From: Buchnera aphidicola str. G002 (Myzus persicae)
GTDB taxonomy: Bacteria; Pseudomonadota; Gammaproteobacteria; Enterobacterales; Enterobacteriaceae
DNA: 64,000 bases
Direction of reading: 5' to 3'
Assembly: GCF_000521565.1 (NCBI RefSeq)
Contig: NZ_CP002701.1
Coordinates: forward strand, 372,001-436,000
This document shows positions 9,539-20,098 of this stretch, piece by piece. The first letter of the stretch is position 1, and each line of letters starts with the position of its first letter. Under the pieces are notes generated by a model that saw only the letters and a program-made list of their open reading frames with translations, was not told where the DNA came from and ran no database searches. A program made the translations under genes and the position numbers.

Positions 9539-12286
9539 TTAAATTTTTTTTTTAGGTTTAAAAACAGGAGAATTAGAAAAATTTTTTGCAGAGTGTGCTC
9601 CTGCTGAATTTTTTATTTTAATATTTGATTCTCTTAAAAATAAATTAGAATTTATGACTTTCTTTTTTTCTTTTAAATATAGTTCTGTAGAGATCTTAGT
9701 AATGGGAGCACTAGATTGATTTTTTTTATTAAAAATAAATGTATTTTTCTTTTTAGGAATTAGTATATATTTACATTTTATGTTTTTTTTAATTTGTTTT
9801 TTAAATTTTGAATATTTTTTCAATGAATCGAGTTCGCTTGTTATTTTTTTTATTTGATCATAATCATTCTTAATTTCTTTCTTTTTTAACTTTTTTTCTG
9901 ATAAAATTGGATATGAAACTAAATTGTTTTTTTCAAAAATAGAAAATGAATTTATTTTTTTTTTCAATATGTTTTTTTTGTTTTTTTTTATTCCATCTAA
10001 TGAAATAATTGAATATTTAATCCAAACTTTACTAAAAGCTAATTCTAATGAAAAAACTGAAGATTTAATTGAAACAGGACATACGAGTGGATAAAAATTT
10101 AAATGATTATTCTTAATACTCCTTTTTTTTAATATTTTAGAAGCAGTAAAAACTGGATAAACAATATTATCATGTTCTATGATTTTATTCTTATTTAAAT
10201 TATTTATAACAGTCTTTTGGGATATATTTTTTTTATTTTCTATATTATAAAAAAAATTATATTCACTTATAAAATAAAATTGATTTTTTTTCATATAATT
10301 ATTATAAATCTGACTGAAAGTAAAACAATCATTTTTAAATACTTTAATATCTGAATCTTTTGAAAATGAATTTTGAATATTTTTACTATTAACATTGAAT
10401 TTATTGTCTTTTTTCTCTCTATCACTATAAGAAGATTTATTATTTTTATTTAGAGAATGATATTTTTTTTTTATATATATGTTGTTTTTATTCTGATAAG
10501 TATGATTCTTAATGAATTCACTTGTTGTTAAAATATATCTCATTAAAACAGAACGTTTTAACCAAGTTATTATTTTTAAAATAAAATTATTATTTAATAA
10601 AATCTTATAAAATTTACTATTAATCTTATTTTTTTTTAAAATATTTTCTTTTTCTTTTTTTGTTTTATTAATTTTATTATTCGTTAAAATAAAATTTTTC
10701 AAAACTAATTTTTCTTTTTGTTTTTTTTGAATAACGTTTTCTTTCAATGTATGAGAAAATTTTCTTTTTTTAGTATCAGAAAGATAATAACTCATTGAAT
10801 TGATATTTTCACCTTTTCTTATTCTAGAAACAGAATAATGTGGAGTTTTCATATTTTTACTCGGAACAATGATAGTTTTTCCACCACGTTGACGTTTTTC
10901 AATAGCATGTACTGCATCTCTTTTTTCATTTAATAAATAACAGGCTATTTCTATAGGTACAATAGCATGCACTTCATATGTATTCTCTTTCAGAGCTTCT
11001 TCTTCAATTAAACGTAAAATAGATAATGATAAAGATTCATTATCTCTAATAGTTCCAGTTCCTGTACATCTAGGACAAATATGATAATTAGATTCACCTA
11101 AAGAAGAACTTAATCGTTGTCTCGACATTTCCAACAAACCAAATTTAGAAATCTGACCAATTTGAATCTTTGCTCTATCTTCCCGTGCAATCTCACGTAA
11201 TCTATTTTCAATAGCTCTCTGATGACTAACCGGAGTCATATCTATAAAATCAATAACAATTAAACCCCCTAAATCTCTTAAACGTAATTGACGAGAAATT
11301 TCATCTACTGCTTCAAGATTAGTATTAAATGCTGTAGACTCAATATCTATACCACTTGTAGAGCGAGCAGAATTAATATCAATAGCAGTTAATGCTTCAG
11401 TACTATCTACCATAATTGATCCACCTGAAGGCAATCTTACTTGTCTTTGAAAAGCAGAATCTATCTGTGTTTCAATCTGAAAATGTCTGAACAGTGGAAT
11501 TGCTCCAGTATATAGTTTGATCTTATTAATAAAATCTGGCCGGCCTAAAAAAGTAATATGTTCTCGTGCGAAATCTAGCATTAAAGGATTATCAATTAAA
11601 ATCTCTCCAATGTCTTGCCGTAAATAATCTCTAAAAGCACGTACAATTACATTACTTTCTTGATGAATCAAAAATGGTGCTGTTCGTTGTTGTGCTATTA
11701 TTTGAATCGTCTCCCAATGCTGTAATCTAAGTGATAAATCCCATTTTAATGATTCTATCGATTTTCCGGCACCTGCAGTCCGAATTATGACACTCATATC
11801 TTCAGGTAATTTTAATGAAGTTAATAACTCTTTTAAAAGAGTTCTATCACTTCCTTCAATTCTTCTTGATATTCCACCAGCTTTCGGATTATTTGGCATA
11901 AGTACTAAATAACTACCTGCCAAACTGATAAAAGTCGTTAAAGCTGCTCCTTTAGTACCGCGTTCTTCTCTATTTATTTGAATAATAACTTCTTGACCTT
12001 CTTGCAAAATATCTTTTATATTTACACGTGAATTATAAATATATTTTTTCGGAAAATAATTTTTAGAAATTTCTCGTAATGGTAAAAAACCATGTTTTTC
12101 TTCACCATAATCTACAAAAGCAGCTTCTAAACTAGGTTCAATTCGAGCAATCTTTCCTTTATATATATTTGATTTTTTTTGTTCTGATCCAGAATTTTCT
12201 ATATCAAGATCATATAAACGCTGACCATCAACAAGTGCTACACGCAACTCTTCCTGCTGAGTGGCATTAATTAACATTCTTTTCAT
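9539..12286 (-). CDS. rne: Ribonuclease E, degradosome scaffold
   Basis: Essential endonuclease for mRNA decay and rRNA/tRNA processing, and scaffold of the degradosome. An upstream in-frame ATG at 12343 exists, but the N terminus [20 protein letters not shown] at 12286 matches E. coli exactly, giving 915 residues (E. coli 1061). Present are the S1 domain (about 35-125), catalytic Asp303 ([14 protein letters not shown]) and Asp346 (VIDFIDM), and Zn-link cysteines 404 and 407 (CPRCTGTG). All keep E. coli numbering. The C-terminal half is Lys/Asn-rich and eroded, yet about residues 745-760 ([15 protein letters not shown]) resemble the enolase-binding segment, and about 857-873 (SAPITK.STELY) the PNPase-binding one. 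A hydrophobic stretch near 575-600 may be the membrane anchor. Confidence 0.96.
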   Translation of the reverse strand: MKRMLINATQQEELRVALVDGQRLYDLDIENSGSEQKKSNIYKGKIARIEPSLEAAFVDYGEEKHGFLPLREISKNYFPKKYIYNSRVNIKDILQEGQEVIIQINREERGTKGAALTTFISLAGSYLVLMPNNPKAGGISRRIEGSDRTLLKELLTSLKLPEDMSVIIRTAGAGKSIESLKWDLSLRLQHWETIQIIAQQRTAPFLIHQESNVIVRAFRDYLRQDIGEILIDNPLMLDFAREHITFLGRPDFINKIKLYTGAIPLFRHFQIETQIDSAFQRQVRLPSGGSIMVDSTEALTAIDINSARSTSGIDIESTAFNTNLEAVDEISRQLRLRDLGGLIVIDFIDMTPVSHQRAIENRLREIAREDRAKIQIGQISKFGLLEMSRQRLSSSLGESNYHICPRCTGTGTIRDNESLSLSILRLIEEEALKENTYEVHAIVPIEIACYLLNEKRDAVHAIEKRQRGGKTIIVPSKNMKTPHYSVSRIRKGENINSMSYYLSDTKKRKFSHTLKENVIQKKQKEKLVLKNFILTNNKINKTKKEKENILKKNKINSKFYKILLNNNFILKIITWLKRSVLMRYILTTSEFIKNHTYQNKNNIYIKKKYHSLNKNNKSSYSDREKKDNKFNVNSKNIQNSFSKDSDIKVFKNDCFTFSQIYNNYMKKNQFYFISEYNFFYNIENKKNISQKTVINNLNKNKIIEHDNIVYPVFTASKILKKRSIKNNHLNFYPLVCPVSIKSSVFSLELAFSKVWIKYSIISLDGIKKNKKNILKKKINSFSIFEKNNLVSYPILSEKKLKKKEIKNDYDQIKKITSELDSLKKYSKFKKQIKKNIKCKYILIPKKKNTFIFNKKNQSSAPITKISTELYLKEKKKVINSNLFLRESNIKIKNSAGAHSAKNFSNSPVFKPKKKI

Positions 12287-12629
12287 TGTAACTTTTTCTC
12301 TCTTATTTTTATAAATAAGTAAATACATCAACAGGAAATACAAACTGGAAAAAAATTCTTATTATCATATAATGACTTTTATTTGAAATACCTATAAAAA
12401 TAAGCTTTTTATAAAAAATTAAATAAAAAGAAGTTCAAAATATAAATATATAAAAAAATTAGTATATTCATAATATATTTTTTATAAAATAATTATTTTT
12501 TACACGATCAAATTTATTACTAATACTATATTTTATTCTAATAAATTTAATTAATATATTTATATAAATAATTATATTATAATAAATAAAAAATTAAAAA
12601 AATTACTGAATAAAATAGAGATTTTTTTA
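12287..12629. other. Divergent spacer rne / rluC, 5' leaders
   Basis: This 343-bp, very AT-rich spacer separates divergent rne and rluC. On the rne side there is a Shine-Dalgarno-like GAGAG about 11 bases before the rne ATG, preceded by a 7-bp hairpin (12302-12308 with 12313-12319). In E. coli the rne leader is a long structured RNA used for autoregulation. Here only this small hairpin is evident. No open frame of note and no clear promoter pair was found on either strand. Confidence 0.6.
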
Positions 12630-13574
12630 ATGAAATATAAAACACTACCTGTATCTATAATATATATTAATGAAGATATGATGAATCAAAGAATAGATAA
12701 TTTTATGCATAATCGATTTAAAAATGTGCCTAAAAGTATGATATATCGAATTATCAGAACAGGAAAAATTAGAATTAACAAAAAAAGAATTCAACCCTAT
12801 TATAAATTAAATATTGGAGATATACTTAGAATTCCACCAATAAAAATATCATATAATTTCAAAAATAATATTTTTCCTTTAAAAGATGCTGAAATTTTAT
12901 TAAATAGTATCTTGTATGAAGATAATGATTTATTGATTATTAATAAACCTTCTGGAATTGCAGTACACGGGGGAAGTGGATTCAATTTTGGAGTGATAGA
13001 GTATTTCAGAAAGTTACGTCCACTAAATAAATTTCTTGAACTCGTTCATCGTATTGATCGTGAGACATCAGGCGTATTAATATTAGCAAAAAAACGTACA
13101 TGTTTAACTTCTTTACATGAGCAATTAAGAGAGAAAAAAATAAAAAAAGAATACTTAGCATTAGTACATGGTTTATGGCCTATTCATAGAAAAAAAATTG
13201 TTAACTCTTTATTAAAAACAAAATTACAAAATAAACAAAAAAAAGTTTTAATTGACCCTCTTGGCAAACCTTCAGAAACTTATTTTAAAATAAAAAAACA
13301 ATTTTCTTCATCCACACTACTTTCAATTATTCCTAAAACTGGTCGAACACATCAAATCCGAGTACATACTGCACATATCGGACATCCTATAATATTTGAT
13401 AAACGTTACGGTGAAAGTTATTTAGATATTAATATAAAAAATAAAATAAATATTAATAGACTTTTACTTCATTCTGCTGCAATTCATTTTATTCATCCAA
13501 ATAATGGCAAAAAAATTTGTATTCAAGCACCCTTAGATGAAACTTTTAAAAGTTTCTTGAATAATATAGTATAG
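12630..13574 (+). CDS. rluC: 23S rRNA pseudouridine synthase RluC
   Basis: Converts uridines 955, 2504 and 2580 of 23S rRNA (E. coli numbering) to pseudouridine. The 314-residue product has an N-terminal S4 RNA-binding domain (about 19-75; MIYRIIRTGKIRINKKRI) and the RluA-family catalytic domain, with the nucleophile Asp143 in LVHRIDRETSGVLILAKK and the TGRTHQIRVH motif. E. coli RluC is 319 residues. Its position beside rne is conserved. An AGAG about 11 bases upstream is the probable ribosome site. RluD is the other candidate, but synteny favours RluC. Confidence 0.93.
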   Translation: MKYKTLPVSIIYINEDMMNQRIDNFMHNRFKNVPKSMIYRIIRTGKIRINKKRIQPYYKLNIGDILRIPPIKISYNFKNNIFPLKDAEILLNSILYEDNDLLIINKPSGIAVHGGSGFNFGVIEYFRKLRPLNKFLELVHRIDRETSGVLILAKKRTCLTSLHEQLREKKIKKEYLALVHGLWPIHRKKIVNSLLKTKLQNKQKKVLIDPLGKPSETYFKIKKQFSSSTLLSIIPKTGRTHQIRVHTAHIGHPIIFDKRYGESYLDINIKNKININRLLLHSAAIHFIHPNNGKKICIQAPLDETFKSFLNNIV

Positions 13575-13664
13575 TTTATTTTAAATCATATATTTCATAC
13601 TAATATGTTTCAATCACTGTTTAAATAATTATCTTAATACATTTAAGAAAAAGTGAGAATAAAA

Positions 13665-13829
13665 ATGGCTGTTCAAAAAAACAAACCGACACGTTCTAAA
13701 AGAGGTATGAGGCGTTCCCATAATTTTTTAATAGAACCAACCTTGTCTATAGATAAATTTTCCGGAGAAATTCATATACGACATCATATTACTAATAATG
13801 GTTATTACAAAGGTAAAAAAGTAATTTAA
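13665..13829 (+). CDS. rpmF: 50S ribosomal protein L32
   Basis: Small large-subunit ribosomal protein of 54 residues. It starts [20 protein letters not shown], almost identical to E. coli L32, and contains [18 protein letters not shown] at the end. The E. coli protein is 57 residues; the final Ala-Lys is missing. A GTGAG element lies about 8 bases before the ATG. In E. coli yceD precedes it and plsX-fabH follow; none of these is here, and rpmF is followed directly by an intrinsic terminator. Confidence 0.97.
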   Translation: MAVQKNKPTRSKRGMRRSHNFLIEPTLSIDKFSGEIHIRHHITNNGYYKGKKVI

Positions 13830-13842
13830 GAAATTTTATACA

Positions 13843-13875
13843 AAATGATGCTTATGAAAAAGCATCATTTTTTTT
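13843..13875 (+). terminator. Intrinsic terminator after rpmF
   Basis: AAATGATGCTT (13843-13853) pairs with AAGCATCATTT (13860-13870) over 11 bp with a 6-base loop, and the T run continues to 13875. This is a textbook forward terminator 13 bp after the rpmF stop. It implies that fabD has its own promoter, unlike the E. coli rpmF-plsX-fabH-fabD arrangement. Confidence 0.88.
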
Positions 13876-13994
13876 AAAAAAAATTAATGAAAAATATTAA
13901 ATTTTCTTAAACTTATTTTAGATAATATTATAAATTTTTTGAACAATATAAAAATGTTAATGTATTTTTTATTTAAGAAAATAAGGTATTCATA

Positions 13995-14945
13995 ATGGCT
14001 TTATTTGCAATGTTATTTCCAGGACAAGGTTCGCAATATGTAGGTATGTTGTCTTCTTTTTTTAAAAAAAATAACAATATTTTTAAATATACTTTTGATG
14101 AAGCATCTCATTATGTTAATCATAATTTGTTAAAATTAATAAAAGAAGGACCAAAAATAAAATTAAATGAAAGTTCATACTCACAAGTCGCGATATTAAC
14201 TTCATCAGTATCAATTTATCGTTTTTGGAAAAATCAAAATGGAAAATCTCCATCATTGATATCTGGACATAGTCTTGGAGAATATTCCGCTTTAGTATGC
14301 TCTAATGCAATAAAATTTTCTGATGCATTAAAAATTGTTTTTTTACGCGGTAAAATTATGCAAAAAACCGCTATGAATCATCCTAGTTTAATGCAAGCAA
14401 TTATCGATATAGATAAAAAAAAAGTTGAAAAAGCATGTTTAATAGCTTCAAAAAAAAAAGTAGTATCTTTGGCAAGTATAAATTCTAATAATCAAATCGT
14501 AATTTCTGGAGATAAATCAGCTGTTTATGAAGCAGGTTTACATTGTAAAAAATTTGGTGCTAAATGCATATTAAATTTAAATATTAACACACCTGCACAT
14601 TCGCAATTAATGAAACCAGCAGCTGAAAAACTGAAAAAAATATTACAACTCACTACTATATATTCACCAAAAATTCCAGTGATAAATAATGTTGATGTAA
14701 AATATGAAAACAATAGCAAAAATATTAAAAATGCATTAACCAGACAAATTTACAGTACTGTCAGATGGAAAGAAATTATAGATTTAATCCAAAATAAAAA
14801 AATTTTTATTATGTTGGAAGTAGGACCTAGTCAAATACTAACAAATTTAAACAAAAAAAATAAAAAAATTATTTCATTAAGTACAAACAATTTAAAAAAT
14901 TTTTTAGAAGCATTTCAAAAAATTAATAAAGGTAATCATGAATAA
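13995..14945 (+). CDS. fabD: Malonyl-CoA:ACP transacylase FabD
   Basis: Transfers malonyl from CoA to acyl carrier protein to supply fatty acid elongation. The 316-residue product (E. coli 309) has LFPGQGSQYVGML at the N terminus, nucleophile Ser93 in GHSLGEYSAL, and the catalytic histidine in NTPAHSQLM. Its end overlaps fabG by 8 bp. Two A tracts lie inside the frame, an A9 near 14414-14422 and an A10 at 14450-14459. Both are read through intact but are potential slippage sites. It forms a short fabD-fabG-acpP cluster without plsX, fabH or fabF. Confidence 0.96.
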   Translation: MALFAMLFPGQGSQYVGMLSSFFKKNNNIFKYTFDEASHYVNHNLLKLIKEGPKIKLNESSYSQVAILTSSVSIYRFWKNQNGKSPSLISGHSLGEYSALVCSNAIKFSDALKIVFLRGKIMQKTAMNHPSLMQAIIDIDKKKVEKACLIASKKKVVSLASINSNNQIVISGDKSAVYEAGLHCKKFGAKCILNLNINTPAHSQLMKPAAEKLKKILQLTTIYSPKIPVINNVDVKYENNSKNIKNALTRQIYSTVRWKEIIDLIQNKKIFIMLEVGPSQILTNLNKKNKKIISLSTNNLKNFLEAFQKINKGNHE

Positions 14946-15672
14946 AAATAAAAAAACTGCTTTAATCACAGGTGCTAACCGTGGAATAGGACAAGCAATT
15001 GCAAAAAAATTAATAAAAACAGGAATAAAAGTAATTGGAACAGCTACAAGTCAAGATGGTGTTAATTTGATTAATAATTATTTAAAAGAAGATGGATTTG
15101 GTTTTGTGTTAAATCTAGAAGATACTTCTTCTATTAGAGAAAAAATAAAAGAAATTTGTAACAAAAAATGTTCTATTGATATACTCGTTAATAATGCCGG
15201 GATAAAAGAAGATAAATTATTAGTTAATATGAATGATCAAGAATGGAATAAAGTTATAAAAATTAATTTTATGTCAATATTCTATCTTGTAAAATCAGTA
15301 CTTCGTTATATGATAAAAAAAAAACAAGGACGTATAATTACTATCAGCTCAATAATTGCTTATACTGGAAACAAAGGACAAGTTAATTATAGTGCTTCTA
15401 AATCTGCATTAATAGGATTTCATAAATCATTAGCGTTAGAAGTAGCATTAAAAGGAATTACTGTTAATATTGTTGCACCAGGATTTATTAAAACAGATCT
15501 TACAAATACGTTAAATATCATTCAATATCAAAAATATTTATCTGAAATACCTATGAAAAGATTAGGTAATGTTAAAGAAGTAGCTGACGCTGTTGAATTT
15601 TTATCTTCAGAAAAAGCATCATATATCACAGGACATACATTACATGTTAATGGTGGTATGTATATGATATAA
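14938..15672 (+). CDS. fabG: 3-oxoacyl-ACP reductase FabG
   Basis: NADPH-dependent reductase of the fatty acid elongation cycle. The 244-residue length equals that of E. coli. The short-chain dehydrogenase fold shows TGANRGIG at 11-18 (cofactor binding), NNAG at 85-88 and the catalytic Ser138, Tyr151 and Lys155 (YSASK). Its ATG lies within the end of fabD, so translation is coupled. An in-frame A10 tract occurs at 15315-15324, coding for part of MIKKKQGR. It is followed by acpP after 72 bp. Confidence 0.96.
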   Translation: MNKNKKTALITGANRGIGQAIAKKLIKTGIKVIGTATSQDGVNLINNYLKEDGFGFVLNLEDTSSIREKIKEICNKKCSIDILVNNAGIKEDKLLVNMNDQEWNKVIKINFMSIFYLVKSVLRYMIKKKQGRIITISSIIAYTGNKGQVNYSASKSALIGFHKSLALEVALKGITVNIVAPGFIKTDLTNTLNIIQYQKYLSEIPMKRLGNVKEVADAVEFLSSEKASYITGHTLHVNGGMYMI

Positions 15673-15744
15673 TATAAAATAAATCTATTTTTTTATAGAG
15701 TAAAATATTCATTATATTCACAAATACAATAGAGAATTATAAAA

Positions 15745-15984
15745 ATGAAAAACATTGAAAAACGAATAAAAAAAATAATTACTGATATATTAGATATAAA
15801 AGAAGAAAATATTTCAAACAATGCTTCTTTTATAGATGATCTTGGTGCTGATTCCCTTGATACAGTAGAATTAATTATGGCATTAGAAGAAGAATTCGAT
15901 ATTGAAATATCAGATGAAGCAGCAGAAAAAATGAATACGATACAACAATCTATTGATTATATTAAAAAATATTGTAAAACATAA
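15745..15984 (+). CDS. acpP: Acyl carrier protein
   Basis: Carries acyl chains on a phosphopantetheine arm. The 79-residue product contains [20 protein letters not shown] with the modified serine at position 37, flanked by the usual acidic helices. Overall charge is strongly negative, unusual in this Lys-rich genome and proof of strong selection. In E. coli fabF follows at once. Here the next gene is tmk after 107 bp, so fabF, pabC and mltG have been lost. Confidence 0.97.
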   Translation: MKNIEKRIKKIITDILDIKEENISNNASFIDDLGADSLDTVELIMALEEEFDIEISDEAAEKMNTIQQSIDYIKKYCKT

Positions 15985-16091
15985 TTAATCAATTCTATAT
16001 ATTTCAAAAAAGATTAGACTTATTTTTTAAATTAATTAATAAATCTCATTTAACGTAATAAATCAATTATATAATCAATATATGTTAAAAA

Positions 16092-16730
16092 ATGATAAAA
16101 AATAAATTTATTGTTATTGAAGGATTAGAAGGCGCTGGTAAAACTCATGCTTGTATATATATTAAAAATACTTTAAATAAATATAATATTAAAAATGTAA
16201 TATTAGTACGCCAACCTGGCAGTACACCTATTGCAGAAGAAATAAGAAATTTAATAAAAAAAAATTTTAATACTGAAGATTTTACTAAAGAAACAGAATT
16301 ATTATTAATGTATGCAGCAAGAATACAACTAGTCAAAAAAATAATTCAACCTGCCTTAAAACGTGGAATGTGGGTCATTTCTGACCGCCATGATTTATCT
16401 TCTTTAGCTTATCAAGGTGGAGGATTGGGGATCCAAGAAAAAAAAATAATTCAATTAAAAAATTTATTTCTAAGAGGTTTTATTCCGGACTTAACTATTT
16501 ATTTAGACGTTTTTCCAAAAATTGGTTTAAAAAGAGCATTGAATAGAAATTCATTGGATCGAATTGAACGTAGAAAACTAGAATTCTTTAAAAAAACTAG
16601 AAAAATTTATCTAAAAAACACACAATCAGATCAAAAAATTATTAAGATTAATGCTAATTTAAATATTAATACTGTTCAAAAAAATATTAAAAAAAAAATA
16701 TTAAATTGGCTTAAACAGCAAATCATATGA
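16092..16730 (+). CDS. tmk: Thymidylate kinase
   Basis: Phosphorylates dTMP to dTDP. The product has 212 residues (E. coli 213). The P-loop GLEGAGKT is at 11-18, the DRHDLSSLAYQGGG lid/substrate motif near 97-110, and YLDVFPKIGLKRA follows. The conserved REPGGT motif of the bacterial enzyme reads RQPGST here (near 40-45), with Glu to Gln and Gly to Ser changes. The stop TGA overlaps the holB ATG (ATGA), so the two are coupled, as is common for tmk-holB. Confidence 0.95.
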   Translation: MIKNKFIVIEGLEGAGKTHACIYIKNTLNKYNIKNVILVRQPGSTPIAEEIRNLIKKNFNTEDFTKETELLLMYAARIQLVKKIIQPALKRGMWVISDRHDLSSLAYQGGGLGIQEKKIIQLKNLFLRGFIPDLTIYLDVFPKIGLKRALNRNSLDRIERRKLEFFKKTRKIYLKNTQSDQKIIKINANLNINTVQKNIKKKILNWLKQQII

Positions 16731-17716
16731 AATTATATCCTTGGTTACTTAAACCATATAACAATATTATTCAACAATATCAAATAAAAAAAGCTCATCA
16801 TGCTATTTTAATTAAAACTTCAAAAGGAATGGGTGTATCAAAATTAATTTGGTTTATCAGCAAATGGATATTATGTCTGGATCCTATCGGAACAAATTTT
16901 TGTAATAAATGTCATGGATGTAAATTAATGTCTATTCAAAATCATCCAGATTGGCATTATTGTAAATCTAAAAACAATGATCTGTTTAATATCGATGAGA
17001 TGAGAATAATTAACGAAAAAATATTCAAATGTTCACAACAAGGTGGATCTAAAATTATTTTTTTTCCAGATACTGAAAAATTAACAGAATCAGCAGTGAA
17101 TGCTTTTTTAAAAACATTAGAAGAACCACCAAACAATACTTGGTTTTTTTTAGTAAATTATAATAATTTAAGTTTACATTATACATTAAATAGTCGTTGT
17201 CTAATATATAAATTATTTGTTCCAAATGAAAAAGATAGTTTAACTTGGTTAAAAAAATCTACTAAAAAAAAAGATAAATCATGTTTAACTTCACTACGAA
17301 TCAATCAAGGTTCTCCTATATATGCAAAAAAATTTATTAATAGCCAAATATGGATAGAACGAATAAATTTTTATAAATGTTTATTTCATGCTTGTCAAAA
17401 TAGAAATTTATTAAAAATATTACCAATATTAAATAACAAGAATAGTATTGTCTATATCAACTGGATATGTTTTTTACTATTAGATTCTATTAAATTTAGT
17501 TTTAATCAAAAGGAATATTTAACTAATTTGGATCAAATAGAACTGATTGAATTTTTTTCTGATAATTACAAAACTATTATTTTAGATGTTAGTATTCGAA
17601 CTTGGATGAAATGTCGATACAGATTATTAAATATATCTGGAATAAATCATGAGTTACTATTATTAGAACAATTATTAAAATGGGAAAAAATTTTGAATTT
17701 TATATTTAAAATTTAA
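16727..17716 (+). CDS. holB: DNA polymerase III delta-prime subunit
   Basis: Clamp-loader subunit of the replicative polymerase. The 329-residue product (E. coli 334) has the zinc module CNKCHGCKLMSIQNHPD near 60-76, a degenerate Walker A site (KTSKGMGVSK) as normal for delta-prime, which does not hydrolyse ATP, and the sensor/SRC-like region with FLKTLEEPPNNTWF and NSRCLIY. It overlaps tmk by 4 bases and precedes tatD by 34 bp, forming the tmk-holB-tatD unit. Confidence 0.94.
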   Translation: MKLYPWLLKPYNNIIQQYQIKKAHHAILIKTSKGMGVSKLIWFISKWILCLDPIGTNFCNKCHGCKLMSIQNHPDWHYCKSKNNDLFNIDEMRIINEKIFKCSQQGGSKIIFFPDTEKLTESAVNAFLKTLEEPPNNTWFFLVNYNNLSLHYTLNSRCLIYKLFVPNEKDSLTWLKKSTKKKDKSCLTSLRINQGSPIYAKKFINSQIWIERINFYKCLFHACQNRNLLKILPILNNKNSIVYINWICFLLLDSIKFSFNQKEYLTNLDQIELIEFFSDNYKTIILDVSIRTWMKCRYRLLNISGINHELLLLEQLLKWEKILNFIFKI

Positions 17717-17750
17717 TAATTAAAAAATTGAAATAAAAAGAGATGAAATT

Positions 17751-18545
17751 ATGTTCTTAATTGATTCACATTGTCATTTTGATCGATTAAATTATGATTT
17801 ATTGCATACGAATATAGAAGATGTGTTAAAAAAGTCTTTTAATAATGATGTAAAAAAATTTTTAACTGTATCTACTTCCATAAATAATTTTTATAAAATT
17901 AATCAATTATGCAAAAAAAATATTTCCATTCTTTATTCTTGCGGTGTTCACCCTTTAAATTGTCAAAAAGAAATAATTAATTTTAATACAATAGAAAAAA
18001 TTACTGAAAAAATAGAAAAATTATCTTCTATACCACGTGTAATAGCAATAGGTGAAACTGGTTTAGATTATCATTATTCATCTGAAAATAAAAACATTCA
18101 AAAAAAATTTTTTCGTAAACACATTCGCACTGCAATAAAATTAAAAAAACCAATTATAGTTCATTCTCGTAATGCGATGGATGATACTATCCAAATATTG
18201 AAAGAAGAAAATGCAGAAATATGCACAGGAATATTACATTCATTTAATGATAACTATCATTCAGTATCTAAATTATTAGACATAGGTTTTTATATTTCTT
18301 TTTCTGGAATAATTACTTTTAAAAATTCTATAGAATTACGTTCTATAATTAAAAAAATACCATTAGAACGTTTATTAATAGAAACAGATTCACCTTATCT
18401 AACACCTGTTCCTTATCGAGGACAAGAAAATCAACCTGCATATTTATTAGAAATAGCAAAAACAATATCTATCTTGAAAAAGATAAACATAGAAAAAATT
18501 TCACAAATGACAACGGATAACTTTCATAGATTATTTAATCTATAA
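17751..18545 (+). CDS. ycfH: TatD-family metal-dependent hydrolase (YcfH)
   Basis: Amidohydrolase-superfamily metalloenzyme, related to the nuclease TatD; the precise physiological substrate is unsettled. The 264 residues match E. coli YcfH in length (265). Metal-ligand motifs are DSHCHFD at the N terminus, [30 protein letters not shown] and [11 protein letters not shown]. Position between holB and ptsG is as in E. coli. A weak 6-bp hairpin (18575-18593) follows the gene. Confidence 0.93.
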   Translation: MFLIDSHCHFDRLNYDLLHTNIEDVLKKSFNNDVKKFLTVSTSINNFYKINQLCKKNISILYSCGVHPLNCQKEIINFNTIEKITEKIEKLSSIPRVIAIGETGLDYHYSSENKNIQKKFFRKHIRTAIKLKKPIIVHSRNAMDDTIQILKEENAEICTGILHSFNDNYHSVSKLLDIGFYISFSGIITFKNSIELRSIIKKIPLERLLIETDSPYLTPVPYRGQENQPAYLLEIAKTISILKKINIEKISQMTTDNFHRLFNL

Positions 18546-18626
18546 AAAATTAATAACAATTTTATAAAAATATATCAGATGAAATATATCTGAAAATTTT
18601 AGAATATATTTAGGAGTTCTTCAAAT

Positions 18627-20063
18627 ATGTTTAAAAATACTTTTGCTAACCTTCAAAAAGTAGGCAAATCACTTATGCTACCTGTTTCAGTTTTGCCTAT
18701 TGCAGGTATACTTCTTGGAATAGGATCTGCACATTTTAGTTTATTACCTGATATTGTTTCTCAAATAATGGCTCAAACAGGTAGTTCTGTATTTAATAAT
18801 ATGCCATTAATTTTTGCTATTGGCGTTGCTCTTGGTTTTACTAAAAATGATGGTGTTGCAGCTCTAGCTGCAGTAGTTGCTTATGGTATTTTAACTCAAA
18901 CGTTATTTTTAGTTGAACCTATAATTTTACATACTACTATTGATGTTATAAAAGATAATCATCTTACAGATACTGGTATACTCGGAGGTATTATTGCAGG
19001 AGCTATTTCAGCATATATGTTTAATAAATTTTATCGTATTCAATTACCTGAATATTTAGGTTTTTTCGCTGGTAAAAGATTTGTTCCTATAATTTCAGGA
19101 TTATCTGCTATATTAATAGGCTTAATATTATCAATAATATGGCCTCCTATTGGACATGGTATTCAAATTTTTTCTAAATGGGCTGCTTATCAAAATCCTA
19201 TTCTTGCTTTTGCGCTTTATGGTTTAGTAGAAAGAGCGTTAGTACCATTTGGATTACATCATATATGGAACGTACCATTCCAAATGCAAATTGGTGAATA
19301 TACTAATTCTATTGGACAAGTATTTCACGGAGACATTGCAAGGTATATGGCTGGTGATACTACTGCTGGTAATTTATCAGGAGGATTTATTTTTAAAATG
19401 TATGGACTTCCTGGAGCTGCTTTAGCAATTTGGCATTCAGCTAGAAAAGAAAATAAAAATAAAATAGGAAGTATTATGATCTCAGCAGCATTAACTGCTT
19501 TTTTAACAGGTATTACTGAACCTATTGAGTTTTCATTTATTATTGTTGCACCTATATTATATGTTATTCATGCTGTTTTAGCCGGGTTATCTTTTCCTAT
19601 ATGCATTTTTCTAAATATGCGAGCAGGAACAAGTTTTTCGCATGGCTTTATAGATTTCATAGTGTTAAGCGGAAATAGTAATCATATATATCTTTTCCCA
19701 ATCGTTGGAATACTTTATGGATTATTATATTATAGTATTTTTTACCTATTCATAGTCCATTTGAATCTAAAAACACCAGGACGAGAAGAAGATAAAAATA
19801 CTATTTTGTTTAAAAGTAATATTGAAATGGCACCATATATTATTAAAGCATTAGGAGGTAAAAATAACATTAAAAATTTAGATGCGTGTATAACTAGACT
19901 AAGAATTACAGTTTTAGAAATATCAAAAGTTAACCAAAAAGATTTGAAGAATCTTGGTGCAGCAGGAATAATCATTTCAGGATCAGGAATACAAGCTGTT
20001 TTTGGTACTAAATCTGAAAATATTAAAACTGCTATAGATGAATATATACAAAAAATGCTATAA
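18627..20063 (+). CDS. ptsG: Glucose-specific PTS enzyme IIBC
   Basis: Membrane transporter that imports and phosphorylates glucose. The 478 residues (E. coli 477) are collinear with E. coli PtsG throughout: IIC domain of about 8-10 membrane segments (to about 385) with [10 protein letters not shown] and [18 protein letters not shown], the LKTPGRE linker, and the IIB domain with the phosphorylated cysteine in [10 protein letters not shown] (near 420). A strong AGGAG precedes the ATG. This appears to be the main sugar entry route encoded here, feeding on IIA-Glc from elsewhere in the genome. Confidence 0.97.
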   Translation: MFKNTFANLQKVGKSLMLPVSVLPIAGILLGIGSAHFSLLPDIVSQIMAQTGSSVFNNMPLIFAIGVALGFTKNDGVAALAAVVAYGILTQTLFLVEPIILHTTIDVIKDNHLTDTGILGGIIAGAISAYMFNKFYRIQLPEYLGFFAGKRFVPIISGLSAILIGLILSIIWPPIGHGIQIFSKWAAYQNPILAFALYGLVERALVPFGLHHIWNVPFQMQIGEYTNSIGQVFHGDIARYMAGDTTAGNLSGGFIFKMYGLPGAALAIWHSARKENKNKIGSIMISAALTAFLTGITEPIEFSFIIVAPILYVIHAVLAGLSFPICIFLNMRAGTSFSHGFIDFIVLSGNSNHIYLFPIVGILYGLLYYSIFYLFIVHLNLKTPGREEDKNTILFKSNIEMAPYIIKALGGKNNIKNLDACITRLRITVLEISKVNQKDLKNLGAAGIIISGSGIQAVFGTKSENIKTAIDEYIQKML

Positions 20064-20098
20064 AATTTTTACATTTAAAAAATCAAGGAATTTTAATT

